NCBI GenBank assembly: GCA_044432975.1
Contig: JAWXUC010000001.1
Span: 186,001-250,000 of the forward strand
Reading direction: 5' to 3'
DNA: 64,000 nt
Origin: JAWXUC01 sp044432975
Lineage (GTDB): Bacteria > Pseudomonadota > Alphaproteobacteria > RF32 > CAG-239
Positions 8,524 to 16,865 of this stretch are shown piece by piece. The position numbers and the translations under genes were made by a program. The first letter of the stretch is position 1, and every line of letters begins with the position of its first letter. The notes below the pieces were generated by a model. The model made no database searches, was not told the DNA's origin, and saw only the letters and a list, made by a program, of their open reading frames with translations.

Positions 8524-8781
8524 TTAAACATTGTTAAGCTCTCCTGCAAACATTTGTGCAATTTGCAAAATAGTTGCATCTTTTTTCAAATAATTCAAAT
8601 CACCATCCTGAAGGACTAAAACACCTGTAAGATCTTCAAGCTTCTCACAAACAGTTATTAATAAGTTTCGAGTATAAAAACTCTCAACTAAAGCCGTCCT
8701 TAAATAATGAAGATTATAACCTGTCTCATCTGAAATAAACTTAAGCACCTCTTCTGTACTCATTGTCTTTGTTTCTGCCAT
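8524..8781 (-). CDS. unknown 85-residue ACP-like protein lacking the phosphopantetheine serine
   Basis: 85 residues, the length of an acyl carrier protein. By eye it aligns with ACP: VLKFISDETGYN matches the first helix, LVESFYTRNLLITVCEKLED matches the [21 protein letters not shown] region, and DATILQIAQMF matches the last helix. The position of the modified Ser is Asn39. There is no clear Shine-Dalgarno site before the ATG. It is the middle member of a tandem family of three. This is fold-level inference; it could also be a small regulatory or adaptor protein. Confidence 0.6.
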   Translation of the reverse strand: MAETKTMSTEEVLKFISDETGYNLHYLRTALVESFYTRNLLITVCEKLEDLTGVLVLQDGDLNYLKKDATILQIAQMFAGELNNV

Positions 8782-8847
8782 AACAACATTTTTAATGATT
8801 AAAAAATAATTTTTTTCAATAAGGATTATAAACCCCCAAAGTAGTAA

Positions 8848-9432
8848 CTACTTACAACACTCTTTGTAACGCTTTTCAGCATAATCCAATAATGTTTGCA
8901 AAGTAGCATTTTCCTGCGCTGCAACTTCTAAGATATCGATAAGATCAAAATGTGGATACTTAGACATCAAAATTGCTTCAACAGACAACAAATCTTGCTC
9001 CCAAAGCATAAGATCAAGTTCATCAGAGACTTCAGACAATAACTTAGCTGAATTGCTTTCAAAATCATCAATTCCCAAGCCCTTCTCAATAGCAGCAATA
9101 GCAACGATCCTAAAGCCTTCCTCTTTAACCTCCTTAAGTTTTGGAGCCTTAACAAAAACTGTTTTACTCAAAGCGGTTGTAACTTTTTCAGCAACAAGAA
9201 AATCAACAACATCAGCAAGAGTAATTCCTTCTTGAATGTTGTGCAAAATATTTTCCTTATCACTTGCCAAAACAACGCGTCCAGCAATAACTTCTAACTC
9301 TCTAATACATTCAAAAATATATCCAGAGTTCAAACTATTTGCAGCAAAAGTTGCTGAAGAAATAGTTTCAATACTTAGGCCTGTTTTTCTACTAAAAAAA
9401 GCAATAGCCGATTCTTTTGTTAAATTTTTCAT
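8848..9432 (-). CDS. unknown protein, ACP-like N-terminal repeat; first of a paralogous trio
   Basis: 194 residues. Residues 1-80 (AIAFFSRKTGLS ... CIRELEVIAGRVV ... GITLADVVDFLVAE) align with both downstream neighbours, sharing F-x-S-x-x-T-G, L-E and the T-L-x-x-V-x-x-F-L-x-x-E ending. A second unit may follow (residues 105-190, ending ATLQTLLDYAEKR). There is no signal peptide or membrane segment, and an AAGAAG site precedes the ATG. The 9433-9492 gap behind rsmA contains a small dyad (AAGTAAT/ATTACTT) that could be an operator. I do not recognise the family. Confidence 0.6.
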   Translation of the reverse strand: MKNLTKESAIAFFSRKTGLSIETISSATFAANSLNSGYIFECIRELEVIAGRVVLASDKENILHNIQEGITLADVVDFLVAEKVTTALSKTVFVKAPKLKEVKEEGFRIVAIAAIEKGLGIDDFESNSAKLLSEVSDELDLMLWEQDLLSVEAILMSKYPHFDLIDILEVAAQENATLQTLLDYAEKRYKECCK

Positions 9433-9492
9433 GTCTTCTTAATTTTAATTGATAAAGTAATTTCCGATTACTTACAAACATAGACAAAAAAA

Positions 9493-10296
9493 CTACTTTG
9501 TCAATAACAAATATTGCTCAGGAGTTAAGTTTTCTGCCCTAAGGGTATTTTTAATCCCTAAAGCATCTAATTTTTCTTGCAAACCTGAATAACTTTTCAA
9601 ACTTTGCCTTATCATTTTACGTCTTTGCCCAAAAGCCATTGCGGTTAACTTTTCAATTTCAGTTATTTCTTTTTTACTTAACAACGATTCTTTTGGCGTA
9701 AACAATAATACAGAAGACCAAATCTTTGGAGCAGGCGTAAAGCATTCAGGATTCAAATCCATCAACTTAACAATATTACATTGTAATTGTGCAACAACAG
9801 AAACCCTACCATAATCTTTTGTCCCAGTATCAGCCATAATCCTGTCTGCCACCTCTTTTTGAAACATTAAAGTTAAGCTTTTATAATTACTCATATTATT
9901 AAGCCACCCCATAAGTAGCGGAACAGAAATATTATAAGGCAGATTACTAACTATATGCCCTTGTTTACTTTGCCAATCAACTTTAAGAGCATCTTGATTA
10001 AAAATATTTAATTGAGGATACACCCTCTTTAATTCTTCCATAATTTTAATACAACGTTCATCCATTTCAAAAACAGATAAAGTTTTAGGATTTGCACTCA
10101 AAACAGCTCTAGTTAAACCTCCAGGACCAGGGCCAACCTCAAAAACATCTTCTCCATCAAAAGAAGATAACTTTTGCTTATCTAAAGAAAGTTTTATTAT
10201 TTTTTCAACAATATTAAAATCTAACAAAAAGTTTTGCCCTAAAGCCTTTTTTGCCATTAAATTATGTCTATCAACAGTCTGTCTTAAGGTTTCCAT
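9493..10296 (-). CDS. rsmA: 16S rRNA (adenine1518-N6/adenine1519-N6)-dimethyltransferase
   Basis: 267 residues, typical RsmA/KsgA. It dimethylates two adenosines in helix 45 of 16S rRNA late in 30S assembly using S-adenosylmethionine. Visible are KKALGQNFLLD at the N-terminus, the SAM-binding EVGPGPGGLT, and the catalytic NLPYNIS motif. The start overlaps the surA stop as TAATG. The lptD-surA-rsmA order is conserved in proteobacteria, with pdxA missing here. Confidence 0.96.
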   Translation of the reverse strand: METLRQTVDRHNLMAKKALGQNFLLDFNIVEKIIKLSLDKQKLSSFDGEDVFEVGPGPGGLTRAVLSANPKTLSVFEMDERCIKIMEELKRVYPQLNIFNQDALKVDWQSKQGHIVSNLPYNISVPLLMGWLNNMSNYKSLTLMFQKEVADRIMADTGTKDYGRVSVVAQLQCNIVKLMDLNPECFTPAPKIWSSVLLFTPKESLLSKKEITEIEKLTAMAFGQRRKMIRQSLKSYSGLQEKLDALGIKNTLRAENLTPEQYLLLTK

Positions 10297-11180
10297 TATC
10301 TTAACTCAACCACCGCATTTTGACGCATTTTTTGAGAATAATCTTGTGTAAACATATCCATTTTTTTATTTTGCAAAAAGCTTTTCATTTCTTCCATTGT
10401 TGGAATATATGTCTTTTCAGTTTCTGGATTAAAGTTTTTTTCTAATCTTAAGATATAGTAGCCATTACCAGAAGAAATAGGATCTGAAATTTCTCCTTCT
10501 TTCATCTTGCTTAAAGCATTTTCTAAAGGTTCATCAAACCTACCCACATTAACCCATCCAAGTTTTCCACCGCGTCCCGCAGAAGGAGCATCTGAAAACT
10601 GCTGAGCATATAACTCAAAGCGACTATCTGTTCTCAATAATTTTACAAGTTCTGATATATTTTTTGCTTTATTTTTTAATATATAAATTTCAGAAATCAT
10701 ACGTTTAGGAGAATTAATATCTTTCATTGCCAAAGCCAAAGCGTCTTCGGCTTCTTTCTGAGTAACGTTACGAGCTTCATAAGCTTTCATTCCCATTAAT
10801 TTTGACCATGCAATATCTGCTTTTATTTGCGCTCTTAATGCACGTTCAGAAATTTTTTCTTCATCTATTTTTCCGTTTTTATCTTCAAAACGTTTAACCG
10901 CATTATTTATATCTTTCTCATCAACTTTAATACCATTTTTTTCTGCTTCATAAACCTTAAGAGTTTCATCAATGGCCTGATGCAAAACTTGTTGCTTTAT
11001 CATTGGCTCTGTTTCTTGATTTAAAGGCATTCTACTAACAAACAATAAATTTTTCAATCTATCACTTAAATCTGAAGTCGTAATAATTTCACCATTAACC
11101 ACCGCTTGTATTTTAGAAGTTTGTGCAAATACTTCAAAAGAAAAAAACAAACAGATAATAAAAAATATTTTTTTCATCAT
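10296..11180 (-). CDS. surA: SurA-like periplasmic chaperone/prolyl isomerase
   Basis: 294 residues with a Sec signal peptide (about 19 residues, FEVFAQ). There is a SurA N-terminal helical domain (VVNGEIITTSDLSDRL, residues 26-150) and one parvulin domain (about 160-255, with GGKLGWVNVGRFDEPLE and GNGYYILRLE). E. coli SurA has two parvulin domains and 428 residues; this version has one. It escorts outer membrane proteins such as LptD. The start lies in ATGATGA overlapping the lptD stop; the second ATG (11177) is equally possible. Confidence 0.9.
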   Translation of the reverse strand: MMKKIFFIICLFFSFEVFAQTSKIQAVVNGEIITTSDLSDRLKNLLFVSRMPLNQETEPMIKQQVLHQAIDETLKVYEAEKNGIKVDEKDINNAVKRFEDKNGKIDEEKISERALRAQIKADIAWSKLMGMKAYEARNVTQKEAEDALALAMKDINSPKRMISEIYILKNKAKNISELVKLLRTDSRFELYAQQFSDAPSAGRGGKLGWVNVGRFDEPLENALSKMKEGEISDPISSGNGYYILRLEKNFNPETEKTYIPTMEEMKSFLQNKKMDMFTQDYSQKMRQNAVVELR

Positions 11181-14100
11181 TTTGTTCCAACGCCTCCTAA
11201 CGTTTTCAATAAAAAATTCACCCCAAATTCAAAATCATTTTCAAGGTCAGGGTCACTAGAATTTTCTTTTTTTACATATCCTGTAATAGTTGTACATTCA
11301 TTATCATAAATCAATTGGCCACCATGCTCAAGAGAAGAACTATTCTCTCCATCCAAATCTTGACGATTATAAATCAGCAAAGACCAATTCTGAGACAATT
11401 TTGCCCTAACAGATGTATAAACCTCTTCTCTGGTATCATAATCATATAAAGTATTATCAAGATTAACGCTATCATCCAAATAAATATAAGAAACATAAAA
11501 TTTCAACATACTAGGACCAAAAGTTGTACCTAGTTCAGAATATTTCAATGACAAATCATCTTTATCTAATCTATATCGATAATCTAAATCCAAATAATCA
11601 GATGGAGCAGCATATACCCTACCTACATAATCACTAAAATGTTCATTTTCATCATCTGTTGTTGCAAAATCACTGTCTTCGTTAACATTATAAGTTTGAG
11701 CCAAAAACATTGCTGTTCTACCAAATCTTTCTCCATAAGAATTCCAATTCAAACCATAACTGATTCTTGAACCAACATCATTTCTGTCATATCCAGAATA
11801 TCTATCTAAACTTAATATATTCACATCGTCCAACCTAATATCAAGACTATCCTCATTAGGAATCTTATCTAACTGTTGTCCACCATTTGAAGCCAAAACA
11901 CCAACTACAACAGGTTCTAAAATATGTCTTGTTTCATCTTCTGCTAACTTAATAAAAGGCAAACGCCACTCCATTCCCAATTGAGGAAAAACTCTTGCCA
12001 CCGCACCTGTATACTCCTCATCATAAGAATTTATATAATCAGAAACATAATAAGCATCTGATTTCAAACTTGCTTGCATTTTATATTTTTCACCATATTG
12101 ACTGGTATAAGGCAAAACCCAAGAATTTATCATTGTAAAACGCTGAGTAGATGTATCATCATCATCTCTATTAACAGAAGCTGCATTAAATTGAGTTTTT
12201 GTATAAGCCCCATATTTACCAACATTTCCATAATTTTCATAATCAAATAAAGGAGCAATAAAAGGCTGATTTGTATCCTGAAGCTCATAACTTAAAATAT
12301 TATAATAATAAGCAGATATAGAAGAATAATTTCTATTATTAAATCCTTCTAAACTAATTTCAGAAGTCAACCAAGGATCATCATCGTTTGGTAAAGACAT
12401 ATCTTTTAAGTATGTCCTATCTGAAGCATAATTAATATCAGCCTTCAAACGCCAAAGATCATTAATTTCATAAGTTAAATCTGAACGAATAACCCCTCTA
12501 TCTTTATCTGTATCATCATCATGTAAAAAAGAACCACCTAGTTCTAAATACCCAGAAGCAACATATTTTTTATAAGTGGCATCATAAACAACACCCTTAT
12601 CTGTAGAAACAATAGGAGAAAATAAAACATCTTGATGATCATCAATAGCCCAAAAATAAGAAGCGCCAATACTTGCACCAAGATAAGTATTAGACTTAAT
12701 GCTAGGAGGCAAAAAACCTGAACGTCTTTTTACTTTTGGATCAGGATGAGAAAAATATGGAAGATAAAAAACAGGAACCCCTCCTAACTCAAGACGTGCA
12801 TTTTTATAATAAATATTCTTACTTTCTTCATCATGAGTAATTTTAGATGCTCTTAACTGCCACATAGGATCTTCTCCCTGACAAACATCACAAGGAGAAT
12901 AAGTTGCATTTTTCAAAACTTTTTTATTATCATCATATTTTTTAACATTTTTAGCAGATAATCTTGTTTGGTCTTCCATCACAACCAAAACATTGGTCAT
13001 CTCAGCCTTAGAAAACTTTGAAGTCAATTCTGCATATTCAGAAAAAACAACCGCTCCGTTTTCTTCGACTAAAACAACATTTCCTGTTGCTGTTATTTCA
13101 TCTTGCTTTTGATTATAAACAACCTTATCAGCATAAACCACCAAATTATCTTTAGTTATTTGCACATTGCCCATAGCAACAACAGTTGACAAATCTTTAT
13201 AATGTTCAATTTCATCTGCCTTAAAATCAACATCACCACTTTTTTTTGTTTCTTTTTCATCTAAAAAACTTGTTAAATTCTTTGTAGGATTAATTTCTGC
13301 ATAAGGAACAGCGTCTGTAACATTTGCAATTTCTCCAACTAACTGTGCATTTGCATTAAAAGAAAAAAACAAAGCAATCATAACTACCGCAAACTTCATT
13401 TTTTTAACCTTTTTAGGTCTATAAAAAAACAACAAAAATAAACAAACAAATAAAGGTAACAAAAAGTTTAGGTACATCAAAGGAACATATTTTATATTAT
13501 CCGAAGCTTTTGAAAATATCATCAAATCAAAAGCCTGAACAAAAATCATAGCAACACTAGAAACCGCCAAAATTTTTCCCTGACCTCTCCTATTAAAACC
13601 ACCAACAATCAAACCTATACAACCCATAAATGCAAACAGAACATTAAATAATGAAGATAAAATTCTTTTTGTTGCCTCAGCATATCTTTGAGCTTGTTCT
13701 TGAGAAGACAAATTTTTATCATCAGGCGCATTCCACAATTCAGCAAAACTATGAGTTCTAACGCTTCCTTGTCTTTTACCAACCTTTTGAGAGCTACCAA
13801 TATCAATAGAATAACGATCAAACTCTGTTGTTTTTAAATCTTGTTTTTTTAAGTTAAATTCCTGAGACGTTCCATTCACTAAAATAATCTTAGGTTTTTG
13901 ATTATTATAAACAATACGGCCAAATTCTGCAAAAATAGTTTTTTTCAACAAAGGTTTTGTTTCATCATTAATTAAAACCCCTTCAACAGAACCATCTTTA
14001 TTTTGCTTACTAACAAAAATAGTCAACCCATTTTGCAAAAAGTTAAACTCACCAGATTTTAAAACTATTCCTGAAATATTATTTTTTATTTGCCATTGAA

Positions 14101-14494
14101 GCTCATTAAATTTTTTCTCTGCCCAACCGATTCCATAGTTATAAACAAAAAAGTTGCAAATCATTAATATAATACCAAAATAAACCGCTGGCTTAACTAA
14201 AGAACAAGGAGCAATTCCTGCTGCTTTAATAACGACCAACTCTCGATCAGATAACATTTTATTATATACAAACAACACGCAAGCAAACACAGCAATAGGA
14301 GATATAACTCCAAAAATTCTGGGCATTAAAAGAGATGTAATTTCAATAAAAGTAACAACACCAATCCCCTTATCTGTAATAAAGTCTAGAAACCTCAAAG
14401 ATTGTGTAAGCCAAATAATTGCCATTAAAGACATCACTGTCAATAAAAAGCTTATAAATATCTGTTTAAAAATATATTTATCTAGTTTTTTCAT
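11177..14494 (-). CDS. lptG-lptD: LptG-LptD single reading frame (LPS export permease joined to outer membrane LPS assembly protein)
   Basis: 1105 residues with no stop between two normally separate proteins. Residues 1-365 are a complete YjgP/YjgQ-family permease: N-terminal membrane segment, periplasmic domain with SGEFNFLQNGLTIFVSKQ, then three C-terminal membrane segments ending YRPKKVKK. Residues 366-1105 are a complete LptD: signal peptide MKFAVVMIALFFSFNANAQ, OstA-type N-domain (VDFKADEIEHYKDLSTVVAMG), a Cys-containing loop SPCDVCQGEDPMW, and a barrel (YLPYFSHPDPKVKRRSGFLPP onward). LptG moves LPS from the inner membrane, and LptD inserts it into the outer leaflet. An internal start at 13399 has its own ribosome site. 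Either two proteins are made, or signal peptidase cuts a polyprotein. No lptF is adjacent. Confidence 0.9.
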   Translation of the reverse strand: MKKLDKYIFKQIFISFLLTVMSLMAIIWLTQSLRFLDFITDKGIGVVTFIEITSLLMPRIFGVISPIAVFACVLFVYNKMLSDRELVVIKAAGIAPCSLVKPAVYFGIILMICNFFVYNYGIGWAEKKFNELQWQIKNNISGIVLKSGEFNFLQNGLTIFVSKQNKDGSVEGVLINDETKPLLKKTIFAEFGRIVYNNQKPKIILVNGTSQEFNLKKQDLKTTEFDRYSIDIGSSQKVGKRQGSVRTHSFAELWNAPDDKNLSSQEQAQRYAEATKRILSSLFNVLFAFMGCIGLIVGGFNRRGQGKILAVSSVAMIFVQAFDLMIFSKASDNIKYVPLMYLNFLLPLFVCLFLLFFYRPKKVKKMKFAVVMIALFFSFNANAQLVGEIANVTDAVPYAEINPTKNLTSFLDEKETKKSGDVDFKADEIEHYKDLSTVVAMGNVQITKDNLVVYADKVVYNQKQDEITATGNVVLVEENGAVVFSEYAELTSKFSKAEMTNVLVVMEDQTRLSAKNVKKYDDNKKVLKNATYSPCDVCQGEDPMWQLRASKITHDEESKNIYYKNARLELGGVPVFYLPYFSHPDPKVKRRSGFLPPSIKSNTYLGASIGASYFWAIDDHQDVLFSPIVSTDKGVVYDATYKKYVASGYLELGGSFLHDDDTDKDRGVIRSDLTYEINDLWRLKADINYASDRTYLKDMSLPNDDDPWLTSEISLEGFNNRNYSSISAYYYNILSYELQDTNQPFIAPLFDYENYGNVGKYGAYTKTQFNAASVNRDDDDTSTQRFTMINSWVLPYTSQYGEKYKMQASLKSDAYYVSDYINSYDEEYTGAVARVFPQLGMEWRLPFIKLAEDETRHILEPVVVGVLASNGGQQLDKIPNEDSLDIRLDDVNILSLDRYSGYDRNDVGSRISYGLNWNSYGERFGRTAMFLAQTYNVNEDSDFATTDDENEHFSDYVGRVYAAPSDYLDLDYRYRLDKDDLSLKYSELGTTFGPSMLKFYVSYIYLDDSVNLDNTLYDYDTREEVYTSVRAKLSQNWSLLIYNRQDLDGENSSSLEHGGQLIYDNECTTITGYVKKENSSDPDLENDFEFGVNFLLKTLGGVGTK
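13397..13414 (-). promoter_or_regulatory. internal ribosome binding site and start codon for LptD within the lptG-lptD frame
   Basis: On the minus strand AAAAAGG (13414-13408) lies 8 bases before ATG at 13399, in the same frame as lptG. The codons that follow encode a classical signal peptide ending NANA-Q. LptD could therefore be translated on its own as a 740-residue precursor. Confidence 0.65.
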
Positions 14495-14513
14495 TTCAAT
14501 ACATAATTAAAAA

Positions 14514-15752
14514 TTACATTTCAAAATGATTAATAGCCCCTTTTATATAATAATGCAAGCCCTTTTCATCTCCTCTTAATGAATTAAGATTGCTTTCTAA
14601 CTCCAAACAAAAATAAGATTCTTTATCTATATATGGAGATTTAGCTAAATATTTTTGAATTTGTAAAATTTTCAAACTATCGTCTTTAGCAATTAATTGA
14701 TGAACTTCATCTCTAGCTGATGACCACTTTCCATGTTCAGAACCATTATTATTAAGTTGATTTTCCTTAAATTGAGAAACTAAAGTTTTTTTAAGATGCC
14801 TTCTTTGCTTAAAATATTCTTTTTTCATATCCACATCTGCAATATCTTTTCCCTCTACCAATGCCTGATGCAATAAAGAAACATACACACTGCGATGCGA
14901 AGCAAAACTTAGTTTATCTTTCTTACCCTTATCATCAAAAGAAAACAAATAAGAATTCAGTCTACTAACATCAGCCTCTCTTCTTTTTTTACAAGCAAAT
15001 ACAATAACATCTTTATTTTCATCAAAATCTTTTTCCAACTTTAAGGCTTCTTCATCATTAAAATTTGTTTGAGACACCAAACTATATAAAAAGTTCCTAT
15101 TTACAATAGTTGTCTTTTTTTGATACAAATCAATTACAGATTTAATTACTCTTTTATGACCAGATTCCATAATATCTGTTGTTTGACCACATAAAGAAAT
15201 TTGAGATGCTTCAGATTTATGAATAGCCCTATATTTATCTAAAAGATTAAAAAGATATCTCATGTCTGTAGACTTTGGAGGCTTTCTTGTAAACAAGTGG
15301 TTTGCATACTCAATAACATTAACCGCCTTAGGATTATCATCAACTCTATCAAAAAAACTGTTTCTAGGTTGAGGCAAAAATCTTTTTTTACATTTATCAG
15401 AACACTTAATCTTATATTTGCCAAGAACATTTCTAGTTTCTTCTTTTTCTTTTTCATCCAAATCAAGCCAAACAGAAATTTTTTCAAAAGCCAAAACCAA
15501 TGCTTTCTTAGAAAAGTACTTTGCAAATTTTCCCTGAAAATGCCCCACAACATAAGATGAATTTTTTTTTCTTTGCTCAGGCGTTAAATTTGTTTTATTA
15601 ATTAAAGAAACACAAGCGTCAACCAAATCATCTTGCAAAGAATAATTAACGTTTGTTTCAGAAGAATATTTCATAAGCTTAGTCAAACATTCATCAAAAC
15701 GCCTTTGCTTTTGACCATTTTCTGTATTAATAGCATCTTTTCTGGGTCGCAT
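14514..15752 (-). CDS. unknown 412-residue Lys-rich protein upstream of lptG
   Basis: I do not recognise this protein. It is hydrophilic and probably all-helical, with many Lys/Arg and Glu/Asp residues, no signal peptide and no membrane segment. There is one Cys cluster (KCSDKCKKR, residues about 114-122). The C-terminus has helical, TPR-like spacing (LKILQIQKYLAKSPYIDKESYFCLELESNL), but this is weak. It ends 19 bases before the lptG start on the same strand, where lptF would normally be found, so it is probably cotranscribed with LPS export genes. It is divergent from fliP. Confidence 0.65.
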   Translation of the reverse strand: MRPRKDAINTENGQKQRRFDECLTKLMKYSSETNVNYSLQDDLVDACVSLINKTNLTPEQRKKNSSYVVGHFQGKFAKYFSKKALVLAFEKISVWLDLDEKEKEETRNVLGKYKIKCSDKCKKRFLPQPRNSFFDRVDDNPKAVNVIEYANHLFTRKPPKSTDMRYLFNLLDKYRAIHKSEASQISLCGQTTDIMESGHKRVIKSVIDLYQKKTTIVNRNFLYSLVSQTNFNDEEALKLEKDFDENKDVIVFACKKRREADVSRLNSYLFSFDDKGKKDKLSFASHRSVYVSLLHQALVEGKDIADVDMKKEYFKQRRHLKKTLVSQFKENQLNNNGSEHGKWSSARDEVHQLIAKDDSLKILQIQKYLAKSPYIDKESYFCLELESNLNSLRGDEKGLHYYIKGAINHFEM

Positions 15753-15873
15753 CCAATACTCTCCACTTGTTTTTTGTCAAATTATCACAAAAAACAAAAA
15801 AGGTCAATGCAAAACTTAAAATATTTTATTGAAAATTATAATTAATATAATAAAAAGAAGAAAAGGAATGTTA

Positions 15874-16602
15874 ATGAAAAAACTATTTTACACAATTGTA
15901 GCTACTTTAATAAGCAACCCTGCTTTTGCTCAAACCCTTAATTTAACAGTAGATCAAGCCGCAACAGGTAGTACAACAGCAAGAATTTTTAACACGATTC
16001 TACTTATAACAGTCTTATCATTAGCTCCATCAATTTTAATCATGATGACATCATTTGTTCGCATAATTGTTGTTTTTTCAATAACAAGAAGTGCTCTTGC
16101 AACTCAAGCAACCCCACCCAACATGGTTTTAGTATCATTAGCATTGTTTTTAACACTCTTTGTAATGTCTCCTGTGCTTGAAAAATCTTGGGAAGAAGGC
16201 ATTAAACCAATGTATAATGAGCAAGTAGATACTATGGATGGCTTAGAAAAAGCAGTTTCTCCAATAAAAGAATTTATGATAAAAAACACTCGTGAAAAAG
16301 ATTTACTACTGTTTGTAGATTTAGCAAAATTAGAAAAAACACCTAAAAGCTTTGAAGATACCCCATTAAAAGTAGCGATTCCCGCATTTATGATATCAGA
16401 ATTAAAAAGAGCTTTTGAAATAGGCTTCTTAGTTTTTATCCCATTTTTAATAATAGACATGGTAATAGCATCTGTATTAATGTCTATGGGTATGATGATG
16501 CTCCCACCTACAGTTTTAGCCTTACCTTTTAAGGTAATATTCTTTGTTCTTGTAGATGGCTGGCACATGCTTGCAGGCTCATTAGTAAATTCATTTAATT
16601 AA
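15874..16602 (+). CDS. fliP: flagellar type III export gate protein FliP
   Basis: 242 residues from ATG 15874, chosen because AAAAGGA lies 8 bases upstream; ATG 15868 is too close to it. A cleavable signal peptide (FYTIVATLISNPAFAQ) precedes the core, as in E. coli FliP. Signatures are PSILIMMTSFVRIIVVFSI, ATPPNMVLVSLALFLTLFVM and the C-terminal MMMLPPTVLALPFKVIFFVLVDGW. FliP pentamers with FliQ and FliR form the export gate in the flagellar basal body. It sits about 6 kb from the fliL-fliO operon and on the opposite strand. Confidence 0.96.
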   Translation: MKKLFYTIVATLISNPAFAQTLNLTVDQAATGSTTARIFNTILLITVLSLAPSILIMMTSFVRIIVVFSITRSALATQATPPNMVLVSLALFLTLFVMSPVLEKSWEEGIKPMYNEQVDTMDGLEKAVSPIKEFMIKNTREKDLLLFVDLAKLEKTPKSFEDTPLKVAIPAFMISELKRAFEIGFLVFIPFLIIDMVIASVLMSMGMMMLPPTVLALPFKVIFFVLVDGWHMLAGSLVNSFN

Positions 16603-16625
16603 AAAAACACACACTCAAACAAACA

Positions 16626-16744
16626 CAAAAAACTTTATTTTACAGGCAAGAAAGCAAAGTAAAAAGCTTTATTTTACAAAGAGCTATCACACAGCTTCAC
16701 TATTCTAGATTTCTAGAATTCTAGAATTCTAGAAATCTAGAATA
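16626..16744. repeat. 44 bp perfect palindrome and short direct repeats in the fliP-ileS gap
   Basis: 16701-16744 is a perfect 44 bp palindrome with no loop, centred between 16722 and 16723. Its core contains three head-to-tail copies of TTCTAGAA. Just before it, CTTTATTTTACA occurs twice about 34 bases apart (near 16633 and 16667). The 263 bp gap has no gene. A TATAAT (16820-16825) ahead of ileS may be its -10 box. The palindrome could be an operator, a recombination site or a terminator-like cruciform. Confidence 0.7.
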
Positions 16745-16865
16745 ATCAATAATAAAAACAGCAAAAAAGAAGTAATAATTATGCACTTATTTATATTTTT
16801 ATAGACAAGAAAAAACTTATATAATATTATGCAAAAAAATAATTTATAAAATAGAAAGAGATAAA

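Noticed and set aside
16701..16744. Eukaryotic heat-shock element (nTTCnnGAAnnTTC)
   Set aside because: The match is a by-product of the TTCTAGAA palindromes; the genome is bacterial.
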